A stretch of 49,622 bases of DNA from a virus. The notes below the pieces were generated by a model, which did no database searches, had not been told where the DNA came from, and saw nothing but the letters and a program-made list of their open reading frames with translations. The stretch lies in the IMG/VR virus record IMGVR_UViG_3300009285_005341, positions 1-49,622 of that record, one strand, 5' to 3'. Below, in pieces: positions 29,743 through 38,971 of the stretch. The position numbers and the translations under genes were made by a program. How positions within the stretch are numbered: the stretch's first letter is position 1; every line of letters starts with the position of its first letter.

Positions 29743-30145
29743 TTAAGCAAGGTACAAATTTGTACCATGCTCAGAACGCCACTCCACTTGAAACAGCAAT
29801 GGAACTTTTGTGGCGAACTTCGGCAAGCCAAACCGCAGCTTGCCACTACACTTCCCGTCAAATGCCGCACGTTGGGCAGCGGCGTGGAGCCGTGTAGCAA
29901 GGCGATCGTCGATCGTTATGGTGGACTCGAGGGCGCGGCTTGCCGTTGGGTTTGCCGAATCCCTTGACTACCATCGAGCAGCTCGGAAACCGTCGGCGAA
30001 TCAGCTGGACATTGCTTCTGCCATGGGCCGTACCGCGTTCGATAATTCTGCCGTCGGCGAGGTCCGCCACAAAGTAGCTGAAGAAGCCGGGTGACGTTTC
30101 GGTTGCCCTAACGACGATCTTTGGGGAGTAGTTAATCTTCGACAT
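29743..30145 (-). pseudogene. First leftward gene, apparently frameshifted
   Basis: As read, the ORF from 30145 (GGAGG six bases before the ATG) stops at 29858 after 95 residues, with an unlikely Arg/Pro/His-rich end. Dropping one C from the CCC near 29932 gives a smooth 133-residue protein: KGFGKPNGKPR continues as LESTITIDDRLATRLHAAAQ and ends in the palindrome at 29743. The one-base defect may be a sequencing error, a mutation or programmed +1 frameshifting. The N-terminal half (INYSPKIVVRATETSPGFFS) is beta-rich. Function unknown; as the first gene leftward it should be expressed very early. Confidence 0.5.
29745..29772. repeat. Palindrome copy 8
   Basis: AAGCAAGG / core / CCATGCTC, last base changed. 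On the minus strand it encodes E-H-G-T-N-L-Y-L-A-stop in the second frame of the preceding gene, so here the palindrome supplies the stop codon itself. Confidence 0.85.
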
Positions 30146-30438
30146 GTCAATCCTCCATTACAAATAGTGGTTTGGTTTGTCGAAGTTCGCCACTTTCTAA
30201 ATTGTCAAAGAACACTCCTCAATAAGTGAGGTTTTGGGCCTGCCTTGCCCATGCATGAATCATAACATAGATAGAAAAAAGTGGATACCAAAAAAAGGTT
30301 TTTTTCCACAAATTTTTTGGAGCCTACCGGGGTAGAGGGGGAAGAGGCGCGGCGATGGCTGAGCGCTCCCTCTTTTCGCCTTCTCAGCATCGCCCAGCCA
30401 TGGCTCCACATGGCTCCTGAAAGCTCCTGAACGATCCA
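30146..30438. promoter_or_regulatory. Divergent control region between the two arms
   Basis: About 340 bp without a convincing gene. It holds AT-rich inverted repeats (CCAAAAAA...TTTTTTGG, 30288-30321), a 12-bp hairpin with one bulge (GGCGATGGCTGAG/CTCAGCATCGCC, 30352-30393) and a block ATGGCTCCACATGGCTCC at 30400 that is repeated at 29145. A weak leftward promoter (TTGGTA-16 bp-TATGTT, or extended -10 TGTTATGAT) is near 30259-30291. The T-rich and hairpin features may separate the two transcription units. Confidence 0.5.
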
Positions 30439-30467
30439 TTGACAACCTAGCCATTCTATGTTATAAT
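30439..30467 (+). promoter_or_regulatory. Promoter P3, consensus sigma70, rightward arm
   Basis: TTGACA (30439-30444) and TATAAT (30462-30467), both perfect, with a 17-bp spacer. Start of RNA near 30474 leaves a very short leader before the AAAGGG ribosome site and ATG at 30487. It could drive the whole rightward arm. Confidence 0.9.
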
Positions 30468-30486
30468 TCTGGCAGAAAGGGTCGCC

Positions 30487-30966
30487 ATGCAAACAATAAC
30501 GATTACGGCCAGCGCTGTTTCTATTGTACGGCACGCTTCAACTGCGTTAACGCTTTCGCTTGACGCCTCGCTAGCCGTGGCAAAGCTTCACTTGCGCGTC
30601 ACTTTTGATGCAAACAATGTGCTGTTGTCGGAGTTTGAATTCCCCGACTCGCTCGGTGAATGGAAAAAGTCGGTCAGTGTCGACTTGAATTCGCTTGGCG
30701 CTCTAAGCACGGTTGAATTGCAATTTGACGCGCCATGCTATGAATTGTACACAGCACTGCCTGCTGGTGTGATTACAACTATGCGATTTGCGTCAGTTTC
30801 AGACAACTATTCTATTGGACAAACTTATGTTTATATTGGCAGTGGGACTAGCCGTGAGGCGTACTTGTCGGAGTTGATTATTCCAAAACTTGGTTCGAAC
30901 GAAGGCAGAAACAATGAATTGATTCAACTCAACAGTGTTGCTGGCAATTTTCTTATCAATTGGTAA
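30487..30966 (+). CDS. Beta-rich protein, first gene of rightward arm
   Basis: Protein of 159 residues starting 13 bases after the predicted RNA start. Alternating strands (LTLSLDASLAVAKLHLRVTF; STVELQFDAPCYELYTALPAG; SYSIG-like turns) suggest a jelly-roll or immunoglobulin-like fold. No signal peptide. It may be a small virion decoration or fibre-associated protein. Not recognised. Confidence 0.55.
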   Translation: MQTITITASAVSIVRHASTALTLSLDASLAVAKLHLRVTFDANNVLLSEFEFPDSLGEWKKSVSVDLNSLGALSTVELQFDAPCYELYTALPAGVITTMRFASVSDNYSIGQTYVYIGSGTSREAYLSELIIPKLGSNEGRNNELIQLNSVAGNFLINW

Positions 30967-30978
30967 TGGAGCTGAAAA

Positions 30979-31425
30979 ATGAGCTATTCTCCAAGAAGAG
31001 TTCAGCCAAAGCAGATGGAAGTGCTGCGCTTAGCCGTGGCTGGATGGTCGGCCGTAAAAATCGCGGACCAGTTGGGATTGTCAGTAGTAACAATCGGCAA
31101 CATCATTAACTCACCGCTTGGACAGGGAATAATTGCTTCGCTGCAGCAGCGGCGTAATGAGCTGGTAGTCGATTTGGATAAAGAAGTTAGTGAGTGCGCT
31201 GCAAGTGCTATGAATTTGGTAAAGGACGCGGTGGCGGGACGTTTAGGCGGGCTGAAGCCTGAGGACCGTGTTCGCACTGCGCTAACAATGCTGGCGGCTG
31301 CTGGTCACGGACCGGTCAAGCGTGCAGACGTGCATCAACGTACGGAGATTATCGACGCTGAGTTTTTGCGTGCGTTGGATGAACGGGCTGCTCGTGATGA
31401 GGTGATTGTCAGTGTCAATAGTTAA
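30979..31425 (+). CDS. Putative terminase small subunit (HTH protein)
   Basis: Protein of 148 residues. Residues 10-42 form a helix-turn-helix (QMEVLRLAVAGWSAVKIADQ, LGLSVVTIGNIIN) of the type at the N-terminus of phage small terminases. A helical central region (about 50-115) suits oligomerisation. A C-terminal acidic/Arg segment could bind the large subunit. TerS starts DNA packaging by recognising the packaging site. A transcriptional regulator is the main alternative. TerL is 10 kb away on the same strand, unusual but seen in mosaic phages. Confidence 0.5.
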   Translation: MSYSPRRVQPKQMEVLRLAVAGWSAVKIADQLGLSVVTIGNIINSPLGQGIIASLQQRRNELVVDLDKEVSECAASAMNLVKDAVAGRLGGLKPEDRVRTALTMLAAAGHGPVKRADVHQRTEIIDAEFLRALDERAARDEVIVSVNS

Positions 31426-31879
31426 GTGGACTGATGGTTACTATGCAGCACGAAGCGGTCATTATGACGCTACCGTGCCGTACTATGATGACACTGATCA
31501 CTATTATGGACGGGCGGCGAAGCTAAGCAACAATCCGCTGGTTAACAAAGCTGCGTTTGAAATAAATAGTCAAGTTAGTGTAGTTAAGGGTGGCTGGTTG
31601 AATCAAGCCAAATCAGCTGATTCGCCATTTGTAGGCAACGGCTCAGCGGATCAGTACACTTTGGCAGGAAATCCGGCGTACAGCGGCTCAGTTGAAGTGC
31701 ACGCTATAGCAATTGGACCGATTCCTAATCATGTGGAATGGTTAGCTGTATATCATTTTACTGAAGTGCTTAACGGCGATGGCTACGTTATTGGTGTAAC
31801 GCCTGTGAATTTGTGGAGCACTGGAGTTACATTCTTAGTAAAGTATGCTGAGATCGATGATTGGCAAGCCGATTTGTAA
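31412..31879 (+). CDS. Beta-rich protein of unknown function
   Basis: Protein of 155 residues. GAGGTG lies seven bases before the GTG at 31412; a TTG at 31406 is possible. The start overlaps the TerS-like gene. Tyr/Asp-rich strands (GYYAARSGHYDATVPYYDD; VEVHAIAIGPIPNHVEWLAVY) suggest a beta-sandwich, perhaps a virion or fibre component. No family recognised. Confidence 0.5.
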   Translation: MSIVKWTDGYYAARSGHYDATVPYYDDTDHYYGRAAKLSNNPLVNKAAFEINSQVSVVKGGWLNQAKSADSPFVGNGSADQYTLAGNPAYSGSVEVHAIAIGPIPNHVEWLAVYHFTEVLNGDGYVIGVTPVNLWSTGVTFLVKYAEIDDWQADL

Positions 31880-31890
31880 GGAGTTGTACA

Positions 31891-32031
31891 ATGTCTAAAG
31901 CTTTGCACGACAAACTAATTCGTGAAGGCAAGAAGCGTGGATTGAAAGGCAAAGCACTTGATGACTACGTTTTTGGGACACTGCATGACGTAGAGGGTCG
32001 TAAAGCACGGAAGGCTAGAAAGAAGAAATGA
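31891..32031 (+). CDS. Tiny basic protein
   Basis: Protein of 46 residues: MSKALHDKLIREGKKRGLKG, then a DDYVFGTLHDVEGRK helix and a run of Arg/Lys. AAGGAG lies 7 nt before the ATG. The stop overlaps the next ATG as ATGA. It is similar in pattern to small basic phage ORFs of unknown role often found near packaging and virion genes. Confidence 0.6.
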   Translation: MSKALHDKLIREGKKRGLKGKALDDYVFGTLHDVEGRKARKARKKK

Positions 32032-32228
32032 CTTACAATAGAGGGCTTGCATGTGCTTGTCTAGGAGTGCTGATAGTGGCACTATGCACTGATGTTAGTG
32101 CTACGCTGACTGGCGCAGCAGGTGTTTGGCTATCATCTATTGGGCTTGTGATGATTTTAGCGTCTGGTGGTAAGCAAAGTACAAATTTGTACCATGCTTC
32201 AAATAAAGAAAGTGAACTGAGGCACTGA
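32028..32228 (+). CDS. Small membrane protein ending in a palindrome copy
   Basis: Protein of 66 residues with two hydrophobic segments (about 6-22 and 27-46: LACACLGVLIVALC; AGVWLSSIGLVMILAS), hence a small inner-membrane protein and possible holin. After the second segment the frame runs through palindrome copy 9, translated K-Q-S-T-N-L-Y-H-A, and stops at 32228. The tail is likely an extension caused by the palindrome lying in a frame without stops. Confidence 0.55.
   Translation: MTYNRGLACACLGVLIVALCTDVSATLTGAAGVWLSSIGLVMILASGGKQSTNLYHASNKESELRH
32172..32199. repeat. Palindrome copy 9
   Basis: AAGCAAAG / TACAAATTTGTA / CCATGCTT, two mismatches between arms. It lies in the 3' end of the small membrane-protein gene and 42 bp before the ATG at 32242. 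Confidence 0.8.
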
Positions 32229-32241
32229 AGGAAGAGAAGGC

Positions 32242-32541
32242 ATGACTAAGGTATTGAAGGTGTTAGGTCTTCCAATTAAAGTCACATTTTCACCAAGGAG
32301 TGCTCCATCTGCATTTCTAGGGCAGTATAATAGTTTAGACAGCACAATATGGGTAGACAATTCTAGGCAAATCGAGGAGGCAGCAGAGACTTTAATGCAT
32401 GAGATAATTCATGCTGTACAAAGGGCTAATGGGATTGATTTGAAGGAGAGGGAAGCGCATGCTTTAGCCAGAGGCTTATTTGCTGTTTTTGAAGATAATG
32501 GCTTGAACGAACCGCTGAAGGAGTTCTGTCGTGAAGCTTAA
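32242..32541 (+). CDS. Small HExxH zincin (metallopeptidase-like)
   Basis: Protein of 99 residues. LMHEIIHAVQRANG gives the HEIIH zinc motif (His53, Glu54, His57); a downstream Glu/His in KEREAHALARGLFAV may be the third ligand. The N-terminal strands (VLGLPIKVTFSPR, SLDSTIWVDNS) fit minimal zincins of the ImmA/IrrE or SprT-like type. Such small phage zincins may cleave host repressors or act in lysis. Overlaps the next start by 11 bp. Confidence 0.65.
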   Translation: MTKVLKVLGLPIKVTFSPRSAPSAFLGQYNSLDSTIWVDNSRQIEEAAETLMHEIIHAVQRANGIDLKEREAHALARGLFAVFEDNGLNEPLKEFCREA

Positions 32542-33079
32542 ATCACTCATTGTCTGGCTGTTCCTTGCATGCTCCTCTAGTTGGGGGGCTGAGGAGCCTG
32601 AGCTTCGCCTTTGGCCTGGCTCAGTTGGTGCGGGACGAGTATCTGGTAGTGTGCTTGGCGTAACTCATCCATTCGAAACTATGCCTAGTGCGGTAAGTGC
32701 TGTAGTGAATAACATCACTTACTCATTTGTGCACGGCGATATTATTCTTAGTTCGACTGCGGGACTTTGGTATCGTGGATCTACCGCGGTATGGATTCCT
32801 TTTATTGGCTTGCTTCAGAAGCGTTATGTGGTGAAGGTTGGAGATGGAACGGTGAATGCACTAGATGTAGGTGTGACTTTCTTTCCTACTTCCACTGAAG
32901 TGTGGATGGGTAAGACTCGTATGTGGCCACGCCATTCACTAGCTGAGGCTGCTGAAGCGTTGGTGAACCAAGATGTGTGGGATTACGAGGAAACTGACGC
33001 TTATTCAACTGTGACTCCAAGAAGGGCAGTTCCTCCTGGAGAGCCGATTTACATATTCTACATTCCAGATTGGCTATAA
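32531..33079 (+). CDS. Exported beta-rich protein
   Basis: Protein of 182 residues, GTG start with AAGGAG seven bases upstream. Sec signal peptide MKLKSLIVWLFLACSSSWGA, probably cut after WGA. The mature protein is beta-rich. Its last 35 residues (DVWDYEETDAYSTVTPRRAV, then PPGEPIYIFY) match the C-terminus of the fibre-like protein at 33624 ([16 protein letters not shown]...PAGEAV), so both share a terminal module. It is probably exported or surface attached; its role is unknown. Confidence 0.6.
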   Translation: MKLKSLIVWLFLACSSSWGAEEPELRLWPGSVGAGRVSGSVLGVTHPFETMPSAVSAVVNNITYSFVHGDIILSSTAGLWYRGSTAVWIPFIGLLQKRYVVKVGDGTVNALDVGVTFFPTSTEVWMGKTRMWPRHSLAEAAEALVNQDVWDYEETDAYSTVTPRRAVPPGEPIYIFYIPDWL

Positions 33080-33087
33080 GGTGCAAG

Positions 33088-33627
33088 ATGAAAAATGAAG
33101 CCGTTGGGATTTTGCTGTCCGTGCTGATAGGCGTGAGCGCGGGAGTGTTCATCCTCGTGCACGCGAGCGTGGCGCCAAGCGGAAGTGGTGTTGAGTTTTG
33201 GGTACGAACCAAAGACGCAGCGATCGAGTTCAAATTTCAGGACGAGTTCACCGGACTCGAAATCAATCACACGCCGCGCAAGGGGGAGATATGGGCTGCG
33301 CAATCTTATGCGGATGGCAAGATTCCTTCTTGGGGCCGAATGCAGGACCCGCGCAAGAATGATAAGATTGATTGGGGCATCCTGCGTGTCAGCGATCTCG
33401 GACCGGAAGCCAAGTTTTACTATCATTCCACGATCAACAACGTCAGCATGATGATTTCCCCAGTGCGATTCAGGGTGAATGCCGCGCTCGTGGATAAATT
33501 GATTGCGTCAGGCGGATTCCTAGAAATCGGTTCGGGAGATTTTTCCGTCACGGACAAGATGAGCGACGCCAAGATCATCACGGCCAAGAGCGTGTATGAA
33601 AAATCCTTCGGGGTGTTGACTCAATGA
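33088..33627 (+). CDS. Membrane-anchored protein of the fibre module
   Basis: Protein of 179 residues with AAGGTG before the ATG at 33088. One N-terminal hydrophobic segment (residues 6-27: [21 protein letters not shown]) acts as anchor or uncleaved signal. A beta-rich domain follows ([33 protein letters not shown]). Its GC-rich codon use (GCG, CGC, GGC) differs from the AT-richer genes to its left, marking the start of an imported block. The stop overlaps the next start (ATGA). Function unknown. Confidence 0.55.
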   Translation: MKNEAVGILLSVLIGVSAGVFILVHASVAPSGSGVEFWVRTKDAAIEFKFQDEFTGLEINHTPRKGEIWAAQSYADGKIPSWGRMQDPRKNDKIDWGILRVSDLGPEAKFYYHSTINNVSMMISPVRFRVNAALVDKLIASGGFLEIGSGDFSVTDKMSDAKIITAKSVYEKSFGVLTQ

Positions 33628-35387
33628 AGAGACTGTTTGTCTTCGTGATTTTTGTTGGGCTTGCGCAGATCGCGCGTAGCCAGACCTATTACATCGGTCC
33701 GGGGCAGGATTACGAGACTTTGGCCGCGCTGTTTGCTGATACGAGAGTTCTTACCGAGGATTTGATCGGAGTAATCAACGCTTCTTTTCTCGATACGACC
33801 AACGTTCCGGTAACCAATCAGACGACCACGGAGAATTTCAGGGTGGAAGTTTCCGTGGCTTCCGCGCATCGGCATCCAGGATATTGGGACGCCAGCAAGT
33901 ACCGGCTTATTGTTGCGAATGCGGATGGCTTGACGATCACGAATGTAAATCATCTTTGGTTTGATGGCTTGCAGATTCAGTCGTCCCCAATAAATGGCAG
34001 TGATCAGAATCCAGTGGATGTAGCCTCGGCGGGCAATTACTCCCAGTTCCATTTCTCCAATATGCTGATTCGGGGCGCGAGCCAAGCGACATCGAATTAT
34101 CAAAAGGGATTCGATCTCTCAAATGGAAATCTTAGTTCCGTGGTATGGAATTCCGTGGTATGGGATTTAGGAATTTTTAATAATGCGTCTCAGCGCTATT
34201 TCGACTTATCCATAGTTGGCGGAAAAGTTCGTGTAGCCAATTGCACACTATGGGGTCCAGGCCCCGGATCGAATGCCATAGGCTTCAAGGTTGAAGGAAC
34301 CATGGTGGAGATCGACAACTGCGTCACATTCAACTTCGTTACTAGCTATGAGGTTTCGGGATCACTTGGCACGGACAGCGATTATAACGCGAGCCAATGG
34401 GAAAATGTCGGCGATGGATCGACTGATATAACCATCCTGGAAACAGCCGGGACGGATGTTTTTAATGATCCTGCCAATCATGACTTTCGAATCTTCTCTG
34501 GTTCGCCACTTCAGGATGTGGCGGGCGTGATTGTGGATGCTTCGTTTGAATCGATCGATATCGACATCGAAGGAGATTCGCGAGTCGATCCATGGGATGT
34601 GGGAGTGGATGAATTCCTGGATGTGACGCCTACGCCTACACCGACAACGACGTCCACGAGCACGGCGACTGAAACTTCGACCCCGACAGAGACTTCAACT
34701 CCGACAAATACAGCCACGGCGACATCAACCGACACTCCGGTTCCGCCGACGAATACCCCAACTGAGACTCCCACTCCAACGGCAACCGACACTGCGACAC
34801 CTACGCCTACAGCCACGAATACAGTTCCAACGCCAACGCCGACAGAAACCTCGACGCCGACAAATACACCAACGAATACTCCTACGGAGACTTCGACGCC
34901 AACCAATACCCCCACCAGCACGCCGACTTTCACGGCAACGCCGGTTCCGACTGCGACTCCAACTGGCGGGACTCCCACGCCAACTATGCCGTTCCGCAAG
35001 ATTTCCACCGGCAACGTCGAGTTTGGATGGCAGCCTACGCCAGGCGGGGAACGCTACTTCGGGCGCGCGAAGGGTGGAGACGCACTAGAAGGTGACGAAT
35101 TCGTGACGCTGGATCAGATGAACGGTGTCTCGGCTCCGTCTGAAACGATCATCATCTCCGATGGAACCCTTGACCCCATGCCGGTGGGCGGAACGTTCCA
35201 GGCTGGCTCGACGAAAGTGTACGTTGGGGCCGTGCGGCTTTTCGCCAAAACCGATGATCGAGATACCGGTGAGGCTTCATACGTCTATGATTTCTGGCAT
35301 TACGAGGAGACCGGCGGCAACACGACAATAACGCCGCGCTTTCTCATCCCGGCGGGTGAGGCCGTGACGGTGGAGTGGTCACCATGA
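33624..35387 (+). CDS. Exported beta-helix protein with T/P-rich linker and fibre C-terminus
   Basis: Protein of 587 residues. Sec signal peptide [20 protein letters not shown]. Residues about 20-330 show right-handed beta-helix character ([49 protein letters not shown]), like secreted pectate-lyase-fold proteins. Residues about 334-455 are a Thr/Pro-rich linker ([14 protein letters not shown] units). The C-terminal domain has [20 protein letters not shown], shared with the protein at 35384, and the YEET...ITPR tail shared with 32531. It is an exported adhesin or fibre-like protein, probably assembled from host-derived parts. Confidence 0.65.
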   Translation: MKRLFVFVIFVGLAQIARSQTYYIGPGQDYETLAALFADTRVLTEDLIGVINASFLDTTNVPVTNQTTTENFRVEVSVASAHRHPGYWDASKYRLIVANADGLTITNVNHLWFDGLQIQSSPINGSDQNPVDVASAGNYSQFHFSNMLIRGASQATSNYQKGFDLSNGNLSSVVWNSVVWDLGIFNNASQRYFDLSIVGGKVRVANCTLWGPGPGSNAIGFKVEGTMVEIDNCVTFNFVTSYEVSGSLGTDSDYNASQWENVGDGSTDITILETAGTDVFNDPANHDFRIFSGSPLQDVAGVIVDASFESIDIDIEGDSRVDPWDVGVDEFLDVTPTPTPTTTSTSTATETSTPTETSTPTNTATATSTDTPVPPTNTPTETPTPTATDTATPTPTATNTVPTPTPTETSTPTNTPTNTPTETSTPTNTPTSTPTFTATPVPTATPTGGTPTPTMPFRKISTGNVEFGWQPTPGGERYFGRAKGGDALEGDEFVTLDQMNGVSAPSETIIISDGTLDPMPVGGTFQAGSTKVYVGAVRLFAKTDDRDTGEASYVYDFWHYEETGGNTTITPRFLIPAGEAVTVEWSP

Positions 35388-37273
35388 AAAGAGATAAACA
35401 TTCTCGATACTTAGAGAGGCGAATTGCCGCCGATATACGTATGATTTCATGGCTACGCCGGTGGTGGATGCCATTTTGGCTTATCGTCTTCGTCGTGACA
35501 CTTATCGTGCAAGTCTTGCGCGCCGATGAGGTGACGTTCCAGGTCACCGCTACGAATCGAGATGCGCGAAGCTGGCAAGAGGGTGCTTCTTACAGATACG
35601 ATGACACTATACGCATGTCGGCAGGCGACTACGATTTAGACAATTTTGACTTTCAGAGCGGAGCAATATTTGCAGTGACGCTGGATGACAGCGTGTATAT
35701 AGATTCCGCATACCTGAAACTTTTCGCTCTGCAATCTTTTGGAGACAATTTCAATCTTGCTATCTTTGTTGAGAATGTGGACAACGCAGCTGTGTACAGT
35801 GCAGGAGCGACAGTATACGACAGAACGCACTCTTCCATTTGGATGCAGTGGCAACCTATCACTTGGGATTTGAGCACTTGGCATACTTCGCCCGACATCC
35901 GAACTCTAATAAACGAGACCTTTGCACGTCCCGGATGGTCATCTGGGAATTTACTCAATCTCATTGTGGACGATTACAGCAATAATTGGAGTGGCGTCCA
36001 GCGACGGATCGATTTTTATGATTACTCTACTGCTCCATCCGGCTACGCGCCGAGGCTCGTGATCAATTACTCGACTTTCACCCCGACGCCCACGATCACG
36101 CCTACCCCGACCATCACTTCGACTCCCACCATCACGCCTACGCCGACGATTACGGATACTCCCACGGAGACGCTTACGCCGACCCCGACTTACACCGGGA
36201 CCCCAGAACCGACACTGGTCCCCACCTCGAGTTTCCTTCATATCTATGGCGGCAATGCGCAGTTTGGGATGCAACCGACGCCGGGTGGAGAGATCGTGGA
36301 TGGCCGGGTGAAGGGTGGCGCGGCGCTCGATCCCGATGAATTCACGCGTCTCGATCAGACGGAAGGCGCCTACCTCCGCAAGGACGGCTCCAGTTGGACG
36401 AGCGCGGCGGAATTTCACGGCGCGCCTTTCACTCACTTCGACGCGAATATCCTATCCGGGACGCTGGCAGTCCTGGATCAGAGCGGCGCCATCTTTCGCG
36501 TCATGCATGATGGCTCGCAGTACAATCTCCTGTCTGACATCACCATTCGCCTCGATCCCACCAATGATGGAGCCACTGCCGGACACATCAGCGCAGGCGC
36601 GATGATCGTTTTCGATGATTTCCTTGGCACGAAGATGAAGTTTTACGGAGAGACTTATACGATCTCCATCTCCGATTTTACCTGGCGATCCAAGAGCGAT
36701 CTGAATTTCGCTTGGGATTCAGACAATCAGCTCAACATGATGAGGCTGCTGGGCGATGCAGGTGATCTGGAGTTGCGCAGGAACTTCTCGGCCGGCGGCT
36801 GGATCAAATCGGCGTCCTACTTCGAGGTGTCGCCGGCCTACGAGGGTGACAAGTTCTACTTCTATGGTCCGCTGTACAAGATGGGAGTTTCGACGGATTC
36901 CCTGGATTACCAATCCGATCGATACCATAGATTCCACTCCGACACCGTGGATGACGCTTTTGTGATCGACGCGGACACCCAATCGGCGACCGTCAACACC
37001 GTGAATGTGGACACCATCCACTTCGACTCGTATCGCACGGAGGCGGATGCGGCGACGCTGAAAGCCAACACCTCCGTAGGCGACTTCGGGATTTGGCAGC
37101 CGTCCGGCGGGCCGATCTCGATCTACTACCGAGATGCAGACTACGTCTATTATCAGGAGCTTACACTCCATTCGGAGATCAATCACAATTGGGACTACGG
37201 CCCCTTCTATCATGGCGACGATGGCGTAGACGAGGATATCTTTTTGGCAAGGATTCATTATTTAACGAACTAA
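35384..37273 (+). CDS. Exported fibre-like protein with jelly-roll N-domain and T/P linker
   Basis: Protein of 629 residues. ATGA overlap with the previous stop and GGTGGAG fix the start at 35384. A basic N-terminus and a hydrophobic segment (about 24-45) form a signal-anchor. Residues about 48-228 look like a DNRLRE-type beta-sandwich ([29 protein letters not shown]). Thr/Pro/Ile repeats follow (TPTPTIT, about 231-285), then [20 protein letters not shown], which matches the protein at 33624, and a long fibre-type C-terminal domain. Exported structural or adhesive protein; receptor unknown. Confidence 0.6.
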   Translation: MKRDKHSRYLERRIAADIRMISWLRRWWMPFWLIVFVVTLIVQVLRADEVTFQVTATNRDARSWQEGASYRYDDTIRMSAGDYDLDNFDFQSGAIFAVTLDDSVYIDSAYLKLFALQSFGDNFNLAIFVENVDNAAVYSAGATVYDRTHSSIWMQWQPITWDLSTWHTSPDIRTLINETFARPGWSSGNLLNLIVDDYSNNWSGVQRRIDFYDYSTAPSGYAPRLVINYSTFTPTPTITPTPTITSTPTITPTPTITDTPTETLTPTPTYTGTPEPTLVPTSSFLHIYGGNAQFGMQPTPGGEIVDGRVKGGAALDPDEFTRLDQTEGAYLRKDGSSWTSAAEFHGAPFTHFDANILSGTLAVLDQSGAIFRVMHDGSQYNLLSDITIRLDPTNDGATAGHISAGAMIVFDDFLGTKMKFYGETYTISISDFTWRSKSDLNFAWDSDNQLNMMRLLGDAGDLELRRNFSAGGWIKSASYFEVSPAYEGDKFYFYGPLYKMGVSTDSLDYQSDRYHRFHSDTVDDAFVIDADTQSATVNTVNVDTIHFDSYRTEADAATLKANTSVGDFGIWQPSGGPISIYYRDADYVYYQELTLHSEINHNWDYGPFYHGDDGVDEDIFLARIHYLTN

Positions 37274-38619
37274 TGAGACAAGTGCTGATCACTCTCATGG
37301 TGTTGTTGCTGACCATGCCGCTGATGGCTCAGGTGGATGAGCCTGACATAGCGAATATCCGTCTATACAATGATGGGAATGCGCCGATTGGAGCAATTGG
37401 TAGCAGCATTATCAGCACGTTGCCGCGCTACTTTGAGGATGACGGTGATCAGTACGATGCCTCCGTGCCGGGCTGGCGTGTGCAGACAAGCATTTCAATG
37501 TCTTACTTTGGTAGTGAATCCTATCCATACATTTTGCTTGGTGTGTGGTTCAAGGCTGCTGGAAGTAAAGCTTTACTCGATAGTGCGGCATGGTTTGAGA
37601 TTGATTCAGAAGCCTTCTCGTTAGCACCAGACATTTACTACAGCAGATCGTATGGTGCAAGGAAAGTATTCGGTCTTGGGAGTGAGGGAACTTGGGTCCA
37701 ATTTAAGTGGGTAATAGTGTGGGGTGAGAGTGCTGGGCAGAGTGAGACGCTGGAATCTCCCAAGATCGAGCTGGTTGCTTACATTCCTCCCACCCCTACT
37801 TCAGTGGTTCTCACCCCCACGCTCACGCCTACATTCACGCCCACGCTCACGCCGTCAAGCACGCCGACGCCATCCCCGACCGCGACCTCTACCATGACCG
37901 GGACAAGCACGGCGACTAGCACTCCGACCGTCACTTCGACTGGGACGCAGACTCCAACGAATACGCCGACGCAGACTCCGACATTCACGGCGACGCCTAC
38001 GCCGACTTACACTTACACGCCCTCACCGACGCCATCCAGCACGCGGACGAGTACACCGACCGCGACGCCGACCCGGACGCCCACGAGTACGCATACGCCT
38101 ACCATCACGCCGACCGAGACACCTACTGTCACTGGTACTACTACACCGACGGATACTCCGACCATCACGCCGACCTTCACGGAGACGTCGACGCCCACGA
38201 TTACTCCAACGTGGACGAGCACTCTCACAGTCACGCCGACCTTCACGGAGACCGCTCTGCCGTCTCCCACGAATACCTTCACCCCGACGGAAACGCTCAC
38301 GCCGACCGCGACAAGCACCTCGACGCTTACGCCCACTTCGACGCCTACCTTCGTGGATACACCGACGATTCCGCCCAACACGCCGACACCCGCACCCACG
38401 AATACAAATACGCCGACTGCGACAAATACGCCGACGGCGGCTCCGACTCCGACTGCAACGCCGGAATTCACGAACACGCCAACGGACACCCCCACGAGTA
38501 CGGTGACGCCGACATTCACCCCTGTACCGACAGCGACTTCAACGCCACAATTGTTTCCGATATACCTCCATGGGCCAGATGGCCGTATCTGGGGAATCGT
38601 GAGGACTGCGAGGGTCTGA
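37273..38619 (+). CDS. Exported protein with long T/P-rich tail
   Basis: Protein of 448 residues. The start shares a base with the previous stop (TAATG); upstream codons are rejected because they would delay the signal peptide. Signal peptide [21 protein letters not shown] phage-like AT-richer domain (about 21-170) precedes some 255 residues of Thr/Pro/Ser repeats ([20 protein letters not shown] and so on). It ends [20 protein letters not shown]. The repeat tract is encoded by a GC-rich ACG/CCG array and probably forms an extended stalk, possibly O-glycosylated. Confidence 0.6.
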   Translation: MRQVLITLMVLLLTMPLMAQVDEPDIANIRLYNDGNAPIGAIGSSIISTLPRYFEDDGDQYDASVPGWRVQTSISMSYFGSESYPYILLGVWFKAAGSKALLDSAAWFEIDSEAFSLAPDIYYSRSYGARKVFGLGSEGTWVQFKWVIVWGESAGQSETLESPKIELVAYIPPTPTSVVLTPTLTPTFTPTLTPSSTPTPSPTATSTMTGTSTATSTPTVTSTGTQTPTNTPTQTPTFTATPTPTYTYTPSPTPSSTRTSTPTATPTRTPTSTHTPTITPTETPTVTGTTTPTDTPTITPTFTETSTPTITPTWTSTLTVTPTFTETALPSPTNTFTPTETLTPTATSTSTLTPTSTPTFVDTPTIPPNTPTPAPTNTNTPTATNTPTAAPTPTATPEFTNTPTDTPTSTVTPTFTPVPTATSTPQLFPIYLHGPDGRIWGIVRTARV

Positions 38620-38620
38620 G

Positions 38621-38959
38621 ATGGAAGAGAGTCCTTTGATGGAAATGATGCATAACATGAAGGAAAACCTTCAACGTATTGAAGCGTGCGTTCAAAGTCT
38701 TGATGTAAAAATGGAAAAAAATTTAGACGAAATCTACACCAGACTACGAAATGTAGAAATAAAGGGGTGTGGTGCAGGAATTCATCATCAAGAAGGACTG
38801 AACAAAATGACTGTAGAAATTGATAAAGTTAAGGTAGAGCTGAGCACTTTGCAAATCGCGGTTGCCGCGTTTAAGGTTGGGAATTCTTGGTTGGAACGGA
38901 TTGTTTGGCTATTAATTATGACGTTAGTCGGTATAAGTGCATCATGGTTAGGGAAGTAA
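38621..38959 (+). CDS. Coiled-coil plus C-terminal membrane segment (XhlA-like lysis protein)
   Basis: Protein of 112 residues. A long amphipathic coil (residues 10-90, with heptads [20 protein letters not shown]) is followed by one membrane segment ([20 protein letters not shown]) and a short end. This is the layout of XhlA-type haemolysin/holin accessory proteins. It begins a run of small membrane and lipoprotein genes leading to the endolysin. Start overlaps the preceding TGA by spacing of one base. Confidence 0.55.
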   Translation: MEESPLMEMMHNMKENLQRIEACVQSLDVKMEKNLDEIYTRLRNVEIKGCGAGIHHQEGLNKMTVEIDKVKVELSTLQIAVAAFKVGNSWLERIVWLLIMTLVGISASWLGK

Positions 38960-38971
38960 AGGAGCCTTAAG

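Noticed and set aside
30487-31879. Lysogeny module next to the divergent promoters
   Set aside because: No integrase, CI-like repressor or Cro-like gene was found; the only HTH protein has the layout of a terminase small subunit.
31891-32541. Toxin-antitoxin pair (tiny basic protein plus small zincin)
   Set aside because: No mutual overlap or known toxin motif; the zincin stands apart behind a palindrome and the tiny protein fits common phage ORFs.
38013-38639. Valine/glycine-rich minus ORF and Asp/His-rich plus ORF over the T/P repeats
   Set aside because: They are frame shadows of the ACG/CCG repeat array that codes the Thr/Pro linker.
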